DNA of 64,000 nucleotides from Trissonchulus latispiculum (lineage: Eukaryota > Nematoda > Enoplea > Enoplida > Ironidae), in the NCBI GenBank assembly GCA_030248195.1, contig JASAND010008444.1, positions 24,004-88,003 of the forward strand. The letters run 5' to 3'. Within the stretch, counting starts at the first letter, position 1, and every line of letters starts with the position of its first letter. The translations under genes were made by a program, and so were the position numbers. Under the pieces are notes generated by a model. It saw only the letters and a list, made by a program, of their open reading frames with translations. It was not told the origin of the DNA and did not search any database. Positions 21,832 to 32,529 of this stretch are shown piece by piece.

Positions 21832-22224
21832 CTAAAATGCACTAATCGATGTAATAGTCATTAGTCAAGTTAATTGCAATATTTGTAAACAATAATTAAT
21901 TAGACAGTATGAATATGTACCGGTGCAAACATTCTAGTAGAAACATAGTTAAGCCGCGGGAAGAAACATACTTATTAAATTTGGAAGTTTGTGGCATCTG
22001 TTACAGTACCCGTAGTAAGAGCAAGAATCAGACTCATATTTTTATCTTATCTAGTCTACTTTCTACTTTATTCTAAAAGGTCATTTCGAGCGCGAGTTAT
22101 GTAAATAAAAGAGTATATATAGAGTTAAAAAATTAGCACACGATCCAAAATGAACAGCTTAACTCCTCCAGCCGGTCGTACATGCGAAGGAACTTGAGCT
22201 AATTTTAACTAGTTTAACTCGATA

Positions 22225-22256
22225 AGTACCCTAAGTACCCTAAGTACCCTAAGTCC
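22225..22256. repeat. Short tandem repeat TAAGTACCC
   Basis: About three copies of the 10-mer AAGTACCCTA in the intron between the two DM exons. Confidence 0.8.
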
Positions 22257-22310
22257 GCAGCTAATCCGCAGCTGCATCTGGTACTAATCTATACTCATGA
22301 ATAAACCAAC

Positions 22311-22519
22311 CTCCGTCCCCGACAACATCCACTTCAGTATTGGTATCCTGCTTTTTGGTGATCTCTTGATTGCAGATCCTCCGCTTATCCACCAAAGCGC
22401 ATCCAAGCGTGCAAATAAGAGCATGGTCCCCGCGAAACTCGCATTTATGATTTTTTCGATGTCTACGATATCCGTGATTAAGGCATCGCTGGCAATAATA
22501 ATTTTCGCGCTTGGAGCGC
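22311..22519 (-). CDS. DM-domain gene, exon 1 (of those seen): divergent first DM module
   Basis: After an acceptor TTTTGCGTTTCAG the frame reads SKRENYYCQRCLNHGYRRHR, KNHKCEF, then ICTLGCALVDKRR. C-x2-C-x-NHG, the HK pair and C-x2-V-x2-RR are hallmarks of a DM module, and YYCQRCLNHG closely matches the first of the two modules in nematode MAB-3-like proteins as I recall that family. The Cys cluster after HK is altered (Cys directly after HK, then C-x3-C), leaving seven rather than eight ligands. The assigned donor (GGAG|GTTGGT) is weak, but is the phase-1 site that joins exon 2. The start codon must lie in an upstream exon not found here. Confidence 0.8.
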
Positions 22520-22529
22520 CTGAAACGCA

Positions 22530-24122
22530 AAATACACAAAGCTTGCAAATTCGATTGCAATAGCAAAGTAGCCAACAATTCATACCTGGGTCAAGCATAA
22601 ACTTTCCAGCAGCAAAAAACAAAATTCGTTTATTCAAAATTATGAACTTTCTTTTTCATAGGGTCTTTCAGCGTTCTGAAATAACCGGTGCCTGAAATGC
22701 TGGTTAGAGTATCGCTGTGGTATTCGGCAGTTTTGAAGAGAAGAACCTTTTCGAGAGAGGAATTCATGATTTCCGATTTCTTCTGCTTTGACCTGTAACT
22801 TATTGTCAACCTTTTTTGAAGCAAAATAGTCGCGTTTACGAGCATCACAACCAAAGCAACTCATGAAAATTCTTTGTAACAGGAATAAATTTAAGTATGG
22901 GAAATCTCTAGCATCAAAGACATGCACCACCCAATAGCCGAAAAAGTCAAGCTTCCGGCGGAAGTTGAACCAGTAACCTTTCGAGTACCGTACGGTCTCA
23001 ATAGCTTTGCAGATTGAGCAAGATAGTTCCAACTTTCATAGCGATATATAATTACCTATCAATTGTTTGTTTGAGAGGATCCTTTCCCCGTGCTTACAAC
23101 TGTATTTCTCATGAAGTATCGCTGTAGTAACTCTCGCAAAGCTGAGTGTCTCACTCTTCCTATGATAAACTCTTGATAATTTGGTGCATCTATAATAGCT
23201 AATATTATCAATGATGAACAAACTTACGTAGTATTTTGGTCGCTCGGTGATTTAGAGACCATGCTTATGGTCTTTGACTATTACATTATCTAAACAAAAC
23301 AAAAACTGTATAGAACATTAAAGCAATCTAAAAAACAATTGGAAAAACTGTAAACGTGACCCCCCAAAACAGTGACATTATTAGAAACAGAAGAGTAAGT
23401 ATATGGATTGATAGAATCCATGCTAAAAAAAGTTAGGCGTTTTGTTTGCAAAAAATGTTCTTCTAAAAAAACTAAAGTTCCAAACAAGTTTGTAGGGGCA
23501 TCGTTTAAACCTGTTATATCGAATAAAATTAAAGCTTTTGTTAATTGTAGTGTTTGAGACACCTAAAATTATCGTTGTGTCTGGCGTGTTCTATTTTTTA
23601 TGGCTTTCTAAATAGGACTTGTGATGTTTTAGCTGTTATTTCATATTTAATATTCACTTTAATATATACATCCATAAATTGTCTGGTTCTATGTTTAATA
23701 TCTTTCATAACAGAAACGTTCGAACTTGTATGGAGCAGACAAAAAATTCTGCTAATCAGTTAAGCGTCAACCATAAATGAATCGGAAATCTGCCTAGTAG
23801 AGGAGGTCACAGATCTTGATTTTAGGATCCGGTTTTAAGTTCGAATGGTTCCAGCAAAAACAAGTCAAACCCGGATTGAGCTTGTTGACTTGCTTTTTAG
23901 AAAAATTAGAAAACCGGAAACAGAGCCACAAAAATCGGGATTCCCCCTATTGTTCTGGACTTGGGATTGACAAAAATTGATACTATGTTTAAGGGAGACT
24001 GGACCTTAGATTCTCAGAAAGTTGACATTTCAGCAGTAATTGCTTTGAAATGGATTTTGCGAAAAAGGGATTTTTACTCTTTATATTTAACTGCATAATC
24101 TAATCTCTATTGCTGATAATCT

Positions 24123-24159
<37 letters not shown>

Positions 24160-24685
24160 ATTGATGGTCTTGCATCGGTTAATATTTGTCGTTTTGTCGT
24201 TGTCTAATACTTAACATCATTAGCAAATAGTGCATATCTGATACTATTGGTTAACTCAAAGAAGTATGAAACTTAGTTTATTACCAAATTTAAGACGGTT
24301 TCGCAGTCGGCAGAGTTTCTACATGCAACTATGCAATTCTGTAATATTAGAACAGGACTAAACTACAACAGTACCGGTACTAGTAGCAGCTAACTGTAGA
24401 CTACTACATCCCAATTTCTAGAATTTTTAAGCCAATAACAAGAGTTTATAAATGGGATAAAATATTGAAGTTACTAAAATCCTGCAGGGCAATTTTGCAT
24501 CCAACTCCGAAACACTGGATAACTGCGTTTATATGTGACTTTGACAAATGGAAAAGCGTACTCAAAGTTTTGTCAAAAGCTGAGGTAACAAGTGTTTTTT
24601 AACAGCGATAAAGCCTGCCTATAATTTCACCCAGATTTTTATGATTTAGTAACAATTTGATAACTTTTAAGGCCAGCCTGTGTAA
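22530..24685. other. Upstream of the DM gene; no supported exon
   Basis: Should contain the first coding exon and promoter of the DM gene. A strong donor (GACCCAG|GTATGA, minus, 22588) lies 66 bases before the first DM exon, but the exon ending there has no open frame in the required phase; it could be untranslated leader. (TA)n microsatellite at about 24126-24157. Confidence 0.4.
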
Positions 24686-24949
24686 CCAAAACTGAACACC
24701 AAAAACAGTGTCGAACTGGTTCACGTTCATAGCAAGGCTTACATTACATTTAGAGAGCTGAAAATGTCGAGTGAATACTGGATAACAATGAAACTGAAAG
24801 AAATTAGTTCTGGATTTGAATGTTATTTAACCTTGAATGGTATATACCTAGTTAAGTTCTTTAGAGAGATTTTTAGTGAAGTGAAGTGTAATATCTTAAC
24901 AATGGACGGAGAACCAGGAATTTACAATTTACCTATTTTTGATGTTTGA
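24686..24949 (+). CDS. Coding-like frame of an unrecognised gene (plus strand)
   Basis: Open for 87 codons to a TGA at 24947-24949. It reads VELVHVHSKAYITFRELKM, then SSEYWITMKLKEISSGFECY and NILTMDGEPGIYNLPIFDV, with alternating hydrophobic and polar residues suggesting beta strands. An in-frame ATG is at 24764. A weak acceptor (AAAAACAG, about 24708) and an internal donor (AATG|GTATAT) mean its ends are uncertain. It heads a cluster of coding-like segments reaching 26317 that may form one gene. Confidence 0.35.
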   Translation, partial: PKLNTKNSVELVHVHSKAYITFRELKMSSEYWITMKLKEISSGFECYLTLNGIYLVKFFREIFSEVKCNILTMDGEPGIYNLPIFDV

Positions 24950-25054
24950 TAGACATTATCGAATGATAGATCCGAGCTAGAGTTAGAAGAATAAAAATAG
25001 AAGAAGAAAGTCATGTTCAACCGAAAGTCCGAAAAATTCGGACGGATTCAACGG

Positions 25055-25117
25055 AAGTTCAACCCCCCGACTTTTTCCGCACTAGGCTAACGCTCTGCCA
25101 ACTGAGCTACGGAGGCA
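25055..25117 (-). ncRNA. tRNA-like sequence (tRNA pseudogene or SINE head)
   Basis: On the minus strand CCTCCGTAGCTCAGTTGGCA is an excellent tRNA 5' half with a perfect D-arm/A-box, followed by AGAGCGTTAG. The 3' half is disrupted: B-box-like GGTTGAACTTCC lacks the usual spacing and no acceptor stem closes. Most likely a tRNA-derived repeat. Confidence 0.5.
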
Positions 25118-25479
25118 CAGTCGTGTCAAGCTTGTCGGAGTTCGTGTACCAATGCACAATGTACCCGAGTCTGTGCAAACAAAAAAGTAAAAGACGCATC
25201 GATGACTGTACATGAAAAGAAGGCACATTTATAGATTATAAAACAGACATAATATGGGTAATGTTTTTCTACGATCATACAGATTCTTTTCTTGTCTAAT
25301 TCATTCCTAATTCTTAATTCAGTTTACTCATTCATCAAACTTGCATTAGTCATGTTACAGTGTTTTGTACCATATTGAACAATGTATCAATCGATCAAAA
25401 ATCAATCGGTTCCGAGCGGAAGCGAGACGAGATGTCTGATACAAAAATTGTGAGCGTGTGCTTTGGCTGGCTTCGCTAA

Positions 25480-25620
25480 AGAGTCAAGAAAAACTATTTA
25501 TCATTTTCGATAGCGAAAGAACTTGGTGCTAACTTGATTCGGTTGGATGAAATGAAACAAAAGGATGGCACTTGGCTGGTAACGGCTACATTGAAGAGAA
25601 ATAAAACCATTTTTGGATGA
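25480..25620 (+). CDS. Coding-like exon of an unrecognised gene (plus strand)
   Basis: A 46-codon frame ending in TGA reads NYLSFSIAKELGANLIRLDE, then MKQKDGTWLVTATLKRN. A possible acceptor (GGCTTCGCTAAAG, 25481) precedes it and a phase-0 donor (CTG|GTAACG) lies inside. It is between two other coding-like segments on the same strand. No family recognised and the join to its neighbours is not resolved. Confidence 0.4.
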   Translation, partial: RVKKNYLSFSIAKELGANLIRLDEMKQKDGTWLVTATLKRNKTIFG

Positions 25621-25943
25621 GTCATTTACACATGATTAAAAATAGTAAATTAAAACTCATAGAATATTTTGTAAATTTAATACTTGCTCAGAGTCTAATG
25701 AAAGTCTAGTTTTTTGAAAATACTACTTATTCTGTTCCAGTTGTATGTAAAATAACACAAAAACGGGTAATAAAAGCGCAAAAACACAGAAATGATGAAA
25801 AATGCCTTCTGAATAAGGTCAAAAGCTAATCCTAGTCAGCGTTTAGCTATCAGGATTGCATTGAGAAGAACTAAAATTGTTAACCGTTTCATTATTTAAA
25901 AATTAAACTTAAAATCTTATGATTGCACCAGCTAAATTTTCAG

Positions 25944-26155
25944 GTCTTTAATGAGTTTTTTCGAAAATGATAGTTTAACCAGTCCTGATAAATTTCTTCA
26001 AATTAGCATCAACTTTTACGATTCTTTTCGTTGGCATATTGAAGCCAACAACCAGGAAAACGTTTCTAATTTTAATAGTTATAAAATATTGCTTAATTCA
26101 CTTCATAAAACGTATGGAATGGAAGATCCCTTTCTCTGGTTTCTCTACGTTAATG
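25944..26155 (+). CDS. Exon of an unrecognised gene (plus strand)
   Basis: Follows AGCTAAATTTTCAG and reads SLMSFFENDSLTSPDKFLQI, then SINFYDSFRWHIEANNQENV and TYGMEDPFLWFLYV without stops. Two donors are available: TAC|GTTAAT (phase 0) and AATG|GTAACT (phase 1, the end given). The phase-0 choice joins the next exon in its longest frame. The leading base shows that the previous exon must end in phase 2. The protein is rich in Phe, Asn and Ser, with no motif I can name. Confidence 0.5.
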
Positions 26156-26212
26156 GTAACTCAATCAGTGTAATGAACAACTAAATTGTAAAAAATCGAG
26201 GATTTTCAACAG

Positions 26213-26317
26213 GAAGGCAGACGAAAAATGAGGCGTTTTCCCTCACAAGATTTTAATCTGTCCGCTTCACAAGCCATGTACATTTTCTGTTCGACTGTTT
26301 TTGACAAGAACGAATAA
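26213..26317 (+). CDS. Terminal exon of an unrecognised gene (plus strand)
   Basis: After GAGGATTTTCAACAG the phase-0 frame reads EGRRKMRRFPSQDFNLSASQ, then AMYIFCSTVFDKNE and TAA; the stop overlaps an AATAAA. Phase 0 fits the TAC|GTTAAT donor of the 25944 exon. If the phase-1 donor is used instead, a shorter tail ending about 26255 results. The minus frame across this region is taken as a shadow. Confidence 0.45.
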   Translation, partial: EGRRKMRRFPSQDFNLSASQAMYIFCSTVFDKNE

Positions 26318-26319
26318 AA

Positions 26320-27072
26320 TCCTACAGTTCCGCTTTGGCTTACCCATAGATAGACGCCAGTAATAAGCAAGCAGTGAAACAAAAATTTCTTCGTTAGGAT
26401 CAGAATTCTATGCCTGTTTAGAGAAATGGGTCTCAATTTTTGATGGAAAAAGCTTAGATTTAAATCGGCAACATGCAAGAGGGGGTTCCTTGGTTATGTA
26501 TTAAATTGACACCTAATTTCTACAATGCTCTTATCATTTGGATACAAAAACATCGTCAGTCAAAACTACAGCCATGCCTAGGACCCGCTGTGAAGCCAAT
26601 GTTTTTATCTTTAGCAAACAGCTGCTGCCAAATAGTCAAATCAGAACTTGACTGGTCTGCAAAAATAGGTGGAATGTAAAATTTCAGAGATTGTTAGACA
26701 GAACCTAAAAAAACGAAATCCATTGCCACAATGAAAGGTTTCGCAGAATATGAGAACATTTAGGAATTTTATGCGCTTTTGTAGCTAGAACGGGCCTGTA
26801 AATTATAAGACTGCAAACGTTACGGTAGATTAAAATGTGCCGGGTACAAGTTTAGGGAGTTTTCACCCATTTTCGAGTACAAAAGGTATACTCGTAAAAG
26901 CATATTTCAAACTTGGGCAAAAAACGTTCTGTCTTCTGTTTTATTTTTGACTCATTCAAACTCATAGTCGCAGCCTAATTTGCATATTCATCTCTATAGA
27001 AAGTCTAGAAAGAAAGTAAATTAATTCTATGAAGAGTTGTGGCATGCTGTCCACTGTTCGTCCGCAGCGTTG
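26320..27072. other. No supported gene
   Basis: AT-rich. A 68-codon frame (26473-26679, plus) is open but has no recognised motif or splice support. Confidence 0.4.
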
Positions 27073-27080
27073 CAGCAGAA

Positions 27081-28196
27081 TAGAGATGAGGACAAGCCGG
27101 ACTTCTCCGGCTAGAAATTTCGCCAAGCTTGAAAATTAAAATTAGTCTGACTTTGGTAATTTCATCATATTCTAGTAAAATTTCGTACAAACAGTGTCTA
27201 GCTTTTATGGCCTAGTAAAGTGAATTTTAACGTTTTATTAATCGTTTAAGGTGTGCTAGTTCCAGCACATGACTATAAATTTTACCTAATTGTCCTAATT
27301 AATTAGCCAATTAATTAATTAATTTTACCTAATGTTACCTACTGTGCCTTACTGTTTACCTTACTTGTAGACAATATAGTAAGGAGTGTAGTGATTAATG
27401 CCGAAACTAATCACAGGGAAATGACAGGGATTGGTTTTACGCAGCCTTGAAAAACGGTATAATCTCATAATCTGCAAAATTCCTGAAAATTCATCCGTTA
27501 AATTTAAATCTTTTCACTTAAGTTTTGAATTGCAAAAAATTTTCAAAATTTCCAAATTGCACCCGAAGATATTAAGTAAGTCGTAGTCAATTAATTATAG
27601 ACAATAATAATTTTAATTTTAAGCTCTTAAGATTTTTATTTCTCGAATACTACAAGCAGCTACAACCTTTTTGATATCTCAAAATAAAATACTACAAAAA
27701 CGCACAAACACAGAAAGGCTAGATTATACCTGGAAATTTTTTCGTGAAACCTATTAAAAATAAGAATAGCGCAATTGGAACTTAGTACGAGCTAAGATTG
27801 CATCTAACGCTGTGGTACTAGCTAGTTTAACTATGTAGCTTTCAGATGTAGCGATCAGTATAAAACTTGTTCTTCCCTTATGAAACCAAAACTATGACAC
27901 GTATGTAGGAATGAAAAGTCAAGTCTTTCTAATTAAACATACCTTACACAAGCCGACTCAAGAACAATCTAGATAATACTGGCTTGGAAGGTATCAAAAA
28001 ACTAAAGAAAATTTAAAAATTAGAATACGAAATTGAAACCTGGTAACAGACTTGAAATCTTTGACTGTTTTGTTAGAACAAGTTCGGAAATTTAAGTCAA
28101 ATCGACCGCATTACAATTTGTCGTTGTTGTCGGTTAGGCTCTGAGTTTAAATTCTCCGACTCGGCTCGGCTCGGTTCGCCGAAATCCTCGTCTCTA
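27081..28196. mobile_element. hAT-like MITE, 1116 bp, imperfect 8-bp TSD
   Basis: The ends TAGAGATGAGGA and TCCTCGTCTCTA are near-exact inverses. The flanking octamers CAGCAGAA and CTGCATAA match at six of eight positions. Just inside the right end lies the pentamer array CTCGGCTCGGCTCGG, and inside the left end the GCCGG motif is repeated. The interior is AT-rich and non-coding. The TAGAG tip resembles that of the 35267-36555 element. Confidence 0.6.
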
Positions 28197-28511
28197 CTGC
28201 ATAACCGGCCATCGGACTATAATGAATAAGACTTACTTCTCGAGTACTGTAAACCGAGTGCAGCACAATTGTATAAGTAGACCTGTATGCACCAGAGTCA
28301 GTCATACTCTGGGCCTGCAACTAGAACCGTTTCTCTTAAGTGCAGTTTAATCTTATTCTCAGGGGAAACTTTCAGATGCAGGAACAAGGGATTACTAAAA
28401 TGCTTCTTGTATCGTCTTAATCTTAGCTTAATGCTGCAGAACTATCAGTCAAAAGCATTTAGAGTTTTCATGTGCTAATCGAAGATAGGTACAGCTAAAG
28501 GGAACGGATTT

Positions 28512-29251
28512 GGCTTGATGACCGTAGCTGGGGCCCCAGATTAAATCTAAGTCTTAATGATTTTATTGCGCACCCTACTGTGCATTTTCCAATTTGAAGT
28601 CTAAATTAAGGTGAAATGATGGTCAACTCTAATACACAGTTCTAATACACAATAGAAATAGAGGGGGCCCCAGCAGTGAATGTATGAAGAAAAATAATTG
28701 TAATGATGCAAATACAACTGACTTTTCATTTAAAACGAAAAGCTTGTAACTAAACTTTAAAACACAAATTAACGTAGATTGATAAACAATTATTTCTTTA
28801 TCTCTAAATTGTTATAAAATTATCTTCTGTAGTGTGCCGAACTTATACCATGGAGTCAAGTCAAATTCAAAATTCAACATTTCACATTATTTCATCTTTT
28901 TTTATAACTTAATATCTTATTAATTACCGGGAACAGAAGATTTTAAAGCACCGTTGATTGAGTTCAAAGGAAATAATTTTAACTAATTTGCATTAATTAA
29001 TACCTTCAAGTTTTTCCAGTTAAAGTTTGATTTTAAAAGAAAAGCCCGTTGTATTTATAACAGTTTGTTTTCTTTATGCATTCACTGCTGGGGACCCTTC
29101 TGTTTGTACTGTGCATTAGAACTGTGTATTAGAGTTGACCACTATTTGACCTTTCTATTGGACTTTAAATTGGAAACTGCACAGCAGGGAACGTAATAAA
29201 GACATTAAGACTTAGATTTAATCTGGGGGCCCCAGCTATGGTCATCAAGCC
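28512..29251. mobile_element. Foldback MITE, 740 bp, 8-bp TSD ACGGATTT
   Basis: Inverted arms of nearly 190 bp begin GGCTTGATGACCGTAGCTGG and end in the inverse (..GGTCATCAAGCC). Perfect octamers ACGGATTT flank the element (28504-28511 and 29252-29259). The arms include GGGGCCCC and a CTAATACACAGTTCTAATACAC motif. The octamer duplication is hAT-like, but the tip does not resemble the TAGTG family. No coding frame. Confidence 0.85.
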
Positions 29252-29259
29252 ACGGATTT

Positions 29260-32130
29260 TAAGGACCGGAAAGCGGAATCTCATAGCTTCGGAAATTAGA
29301 AAACCGAAAATTACTGCTAAGTGCTGAACAACGGAATTTCGGAACGGAACTAATAACCGAGTGTTGAAACCTTAAAACTTGTTGAAACCTTAAAGATCTG
29401 AAAAAATTTCAACAAAATAGTGTTGAGCAGAAAAAAGTATTTTTAGAAAAGCACAAAATAGTATTTCGTCTGTAATAAAGCACATTCTGCAAAAATTTTA
29501 TTTCACTGATAGAAACCTGTGTTGGAGTTGATCTCGAAGCTATTAGTTGGAAAGATTGAACACTGTCAAAAATACATGGAATCAAAATGTTATAGTCAGT
29601 AGCAGACACTTTTATGTCAATGTTTTAGACAATATTTTCGTTCGAAAACGTCAAAAATCTTAGCCAGAAATTGCGAAAATTTCCTAATAAGCCAGTAAAT
29701 AGCACAAAATAAGCGAACAGTGCAAGAGGCAAAATTCCGGGTCTATCGGAGATTGTTTATTGCTCAAACTTTGCTCGAAAAAGTGGAAAACGCATTCTGC
29801 TGTTCTGTTCTTATTGTTTCACTGCAGTACTTAATTTTTTGCGACACTGCACGGGTGAACAACACGAGCAACAATTGATGAACAGAAAGTCTAACAGATC
29901 CAGAGGATAACTAAACCTGACGCTCTGGTAGAAAGAAAAAGACACAGAGTTATTGCAGATACAAGAAAAATAGGAGAGTGGGTTTTTTCCTCTACCACCA
30001 TGGCCTTTCAGGAACCCTATTGACTGTTGAGGCTTTCACAGTAATGAGAAAAGTGTGCTCAGGGATCTCCTATAACTGCAGATGCACTGACAGAAGTTGC
30101 CCACCTAAACTCCTTTAGTATAGAGTCAGTCTGCTGTTGCTAACTTCAAGAGAAAGGTCTCGGCAACATTGGCTTCTTCGAAGGGAAACAGTCTGGAAAA
30201 ACAAGAGTAGTCTAAAAACTGTTAAGGTGATGAGATGAAAGCCATTCGCCATCGAAAGATGGAAAGTCTCATTCCTTAGGTCACACCTGGGGCTGGGTCA
30301 AAGTTCCTTGTTTTATTCTTTGATTTCCCAACAGTATGTATGCACATAATAACTAAGAGTGTGACAAGCGGTCGTTCCTACTTACAACTTGAAAAATAAG
30401 CTAATAGAACTTTACAATCACATTACTGTTTATAAGAGTACAAAATAACTAAGAGTGGGACAAGCGTTGCTGGACTGAAGACATGATCCGCAACACAACT
30501 GCTCATCAAGACCAACCCGTACACACAAGTCCACACAAGTTTCTACCATACAGAGTATCAGAACAAGGTGGATTACTGTAGATTAGTTCAGTTACTATAG
30601 CAATTCGACTTTGTAACAAAATGTATAGGTTCGCCACTATCGCTACTCCAGTAGAAACGGTTTAGCGGCAGCCCAAACCGTAAACCCTGACTGAATTTAT
30701 AAACAATGTCTGGTTGAACTTAAGTTAAACTCTAGAAAGAGGAAGTGAGGTAATCAGCTGCCCCCACAAAGAATAGATCTGAAAATGCTTGCTTAGGTAT
30801 AACCTAAAATGTGTGTGTCCGTCCCGGCGATAAAAGAGCCCCATACCTATATCAGTAGTCTAGTCGTTTTGACGCGCCGTTGGCTAGACGCTTTCGGGCC
30901 GTCCCTAAAAAAGCCAGACATGTTTTTGCTGCCCTTGTCTCATTTTGATTCATGAAAAAACACTACTCACAGACAGACGCACATACGTACATCCAACATG
31001 CCTTATATCAGCGCGTGTGTGTATATGGCGGCCCATCATAAAACTAGGCGTTATTTTCTTCATTTTTCCAGCACAATTGATTGCACGAGAGAGAGAGAGA
31101 GACTAGACTAGTCTATAGGCCTTTATAAAGTAGCGACGTTGTTATGTTGGCAACACAGCTGGCAACAATTCAAAAGCCAGGAGGAATACGCAGACGGAGA
31201 AAAAAAGAAAGTCCCATAGCCTGCCTTTTCTCTCTGCACGGCTAAATTTCCCCCACTTCCCAGTAAATATCTGCAGACAAGGTTATACCTATGCTAATGT
31301 GTTGGCTTCCTCCACATAATCACTGAGGTTGGCAGTTACGTATAAATATGTTATATACAACATGTTTCGTCAATCATTTTGGTACGTACGTACGTGCGGT
31401 TCCGTCGACCTTCTAATTTTTATATTTATGATAAATCTATTCTTATTTTTAATTTATATATTTTATTTATGTAATATTTTATTAGCTAGGTTAGTGTTAA
31501 AGCAGAATATTTCAGACAGCCACCCCCTACTTAATAGTTGATTCTAAAATGATGAATACTTTGAAGCTACTACTATTCGGAAATGACTTTTTCGGGTTAG
31601 ACTGTGTTCGGTGGTGGCCCCCCTCACCTCTGCTAGCCACATGTGTCCTGAAAGGTTAGAAATGCAGCCTAGGAGCTACCGTAAGACTCGAAATCTGTTG
31701 CCATGGAAACTGGCACATAAAAGACAGCTATAATGAATTTTTATGGTTTTAAATTTGGTAAATAATACCTATTTAAATTTATCTTACGTTTGATACAGGT
31801 AGCTAGGTATGCAGCAACTATTGTATGATTGTTTTAACAGGATTTTGAGTTCCGAATTTTATCAGATAGAAAGCCCAATGAGTCCGTTTCGTTTGAATAA
31901 TGAACGATTTATTGGAACTGAAATCCTTAGAACTTTGCCTTTGAGTTTGACCTCTTTAGCCAGTAAATAATTTAACTTTAAATAGAAGTAATAAAAAAAT
32001 AAATTCACTTAAACTTATACTTACTTTTCTTTAATCGTTAGTCAAATTAATTCAACTTTAAATTATATCTACTATTGTACACCCTCACTCCGAACCTTAA
32101 TTGTGAACTTCAAAGAAACAATGAGCTACT
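29260..32130. other. No supported gene
   Basis: Two copies of dispersed repeat R4 (30340-30380 and 30435-30500), a short (GA)n run near 31087, and a relatively GC-rich stretch (30820-31160) with a TATA-like TTTATAAAG at about 31121. No splice-bounded coding exon was identified. Confidence 0.4.
30340..30500 (+). repeat. Dispersed repeat R4, two copies
   Basis: The core ATAATAACTAAGAGTGTGAC followed by AAGCG occurs at 30348 and, slightly altered, at 30443. Related copies are at 49651-49710 and 61031-61075. The last two and the second one here also share a short right flank, partly including GACATGATC. Confidence 0.75.
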
Positions 32131-32159
32131 ACGTATGTAACGTGATCTGAGGTGTCCGT

Positions 32160-32520
32160 TTAAAATGTATAAAGTCAAAACGTCTAACGTTCATAACGTC
32201 TACCGACGAAACGTCTAAGGACAAAACATCTACTGACAAAACGTCTAAATTTTTCGAATTGTATGACCCGTTCAAAACGCCAAAAATTGTTTTGTAAAGA
32301 ACGCAAACCAGATTTAGTGCAACTTTAAAGTAAAACTATTAAAATATTAAAATTAAAATTTTGACTACTTATATACTTTTACCAAATTGCGTATATAGTG
32401 AAAACGAAGAAAAACATAATACAAACAAATTTTACAAGTTTTTCAAAAATAACAAGAATCAAAGTCAGCTAAAGTTGGGAAAGTTTAGACGTTAGACACG
32501 TTAGACGTTTAGACGTGGTC
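32160..32520. mobile_element. Putative foldback element with CGTCTA arrays
   Basis: The left end has four units of AAACGTCTA spaced about 17 bases (32177-32247). The right end has inverse units (TTAGACGTT, ACGTTAGACG, TTTAGACGTG, 32485-32516). The AT-rich core is non-coding. Precise ends and a target duplication were not found. Confidence 0.55.
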
Positions 32521-32529
32521 TGAAGTATA

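Noticed and set aside
22284..22637. 117-codon minus frame overlapping the first DM exon
   Set aside because: It is in another frame from the DM residues; the Cys/His pattern identifies the coding frame.
22640..23032. 130-codon minus frame upstream of the DM gene
   Set aside because: Tempting as a 5' exon, but no donor in the required phase 2 joins it to the first DM exon, and it contains no known motif.
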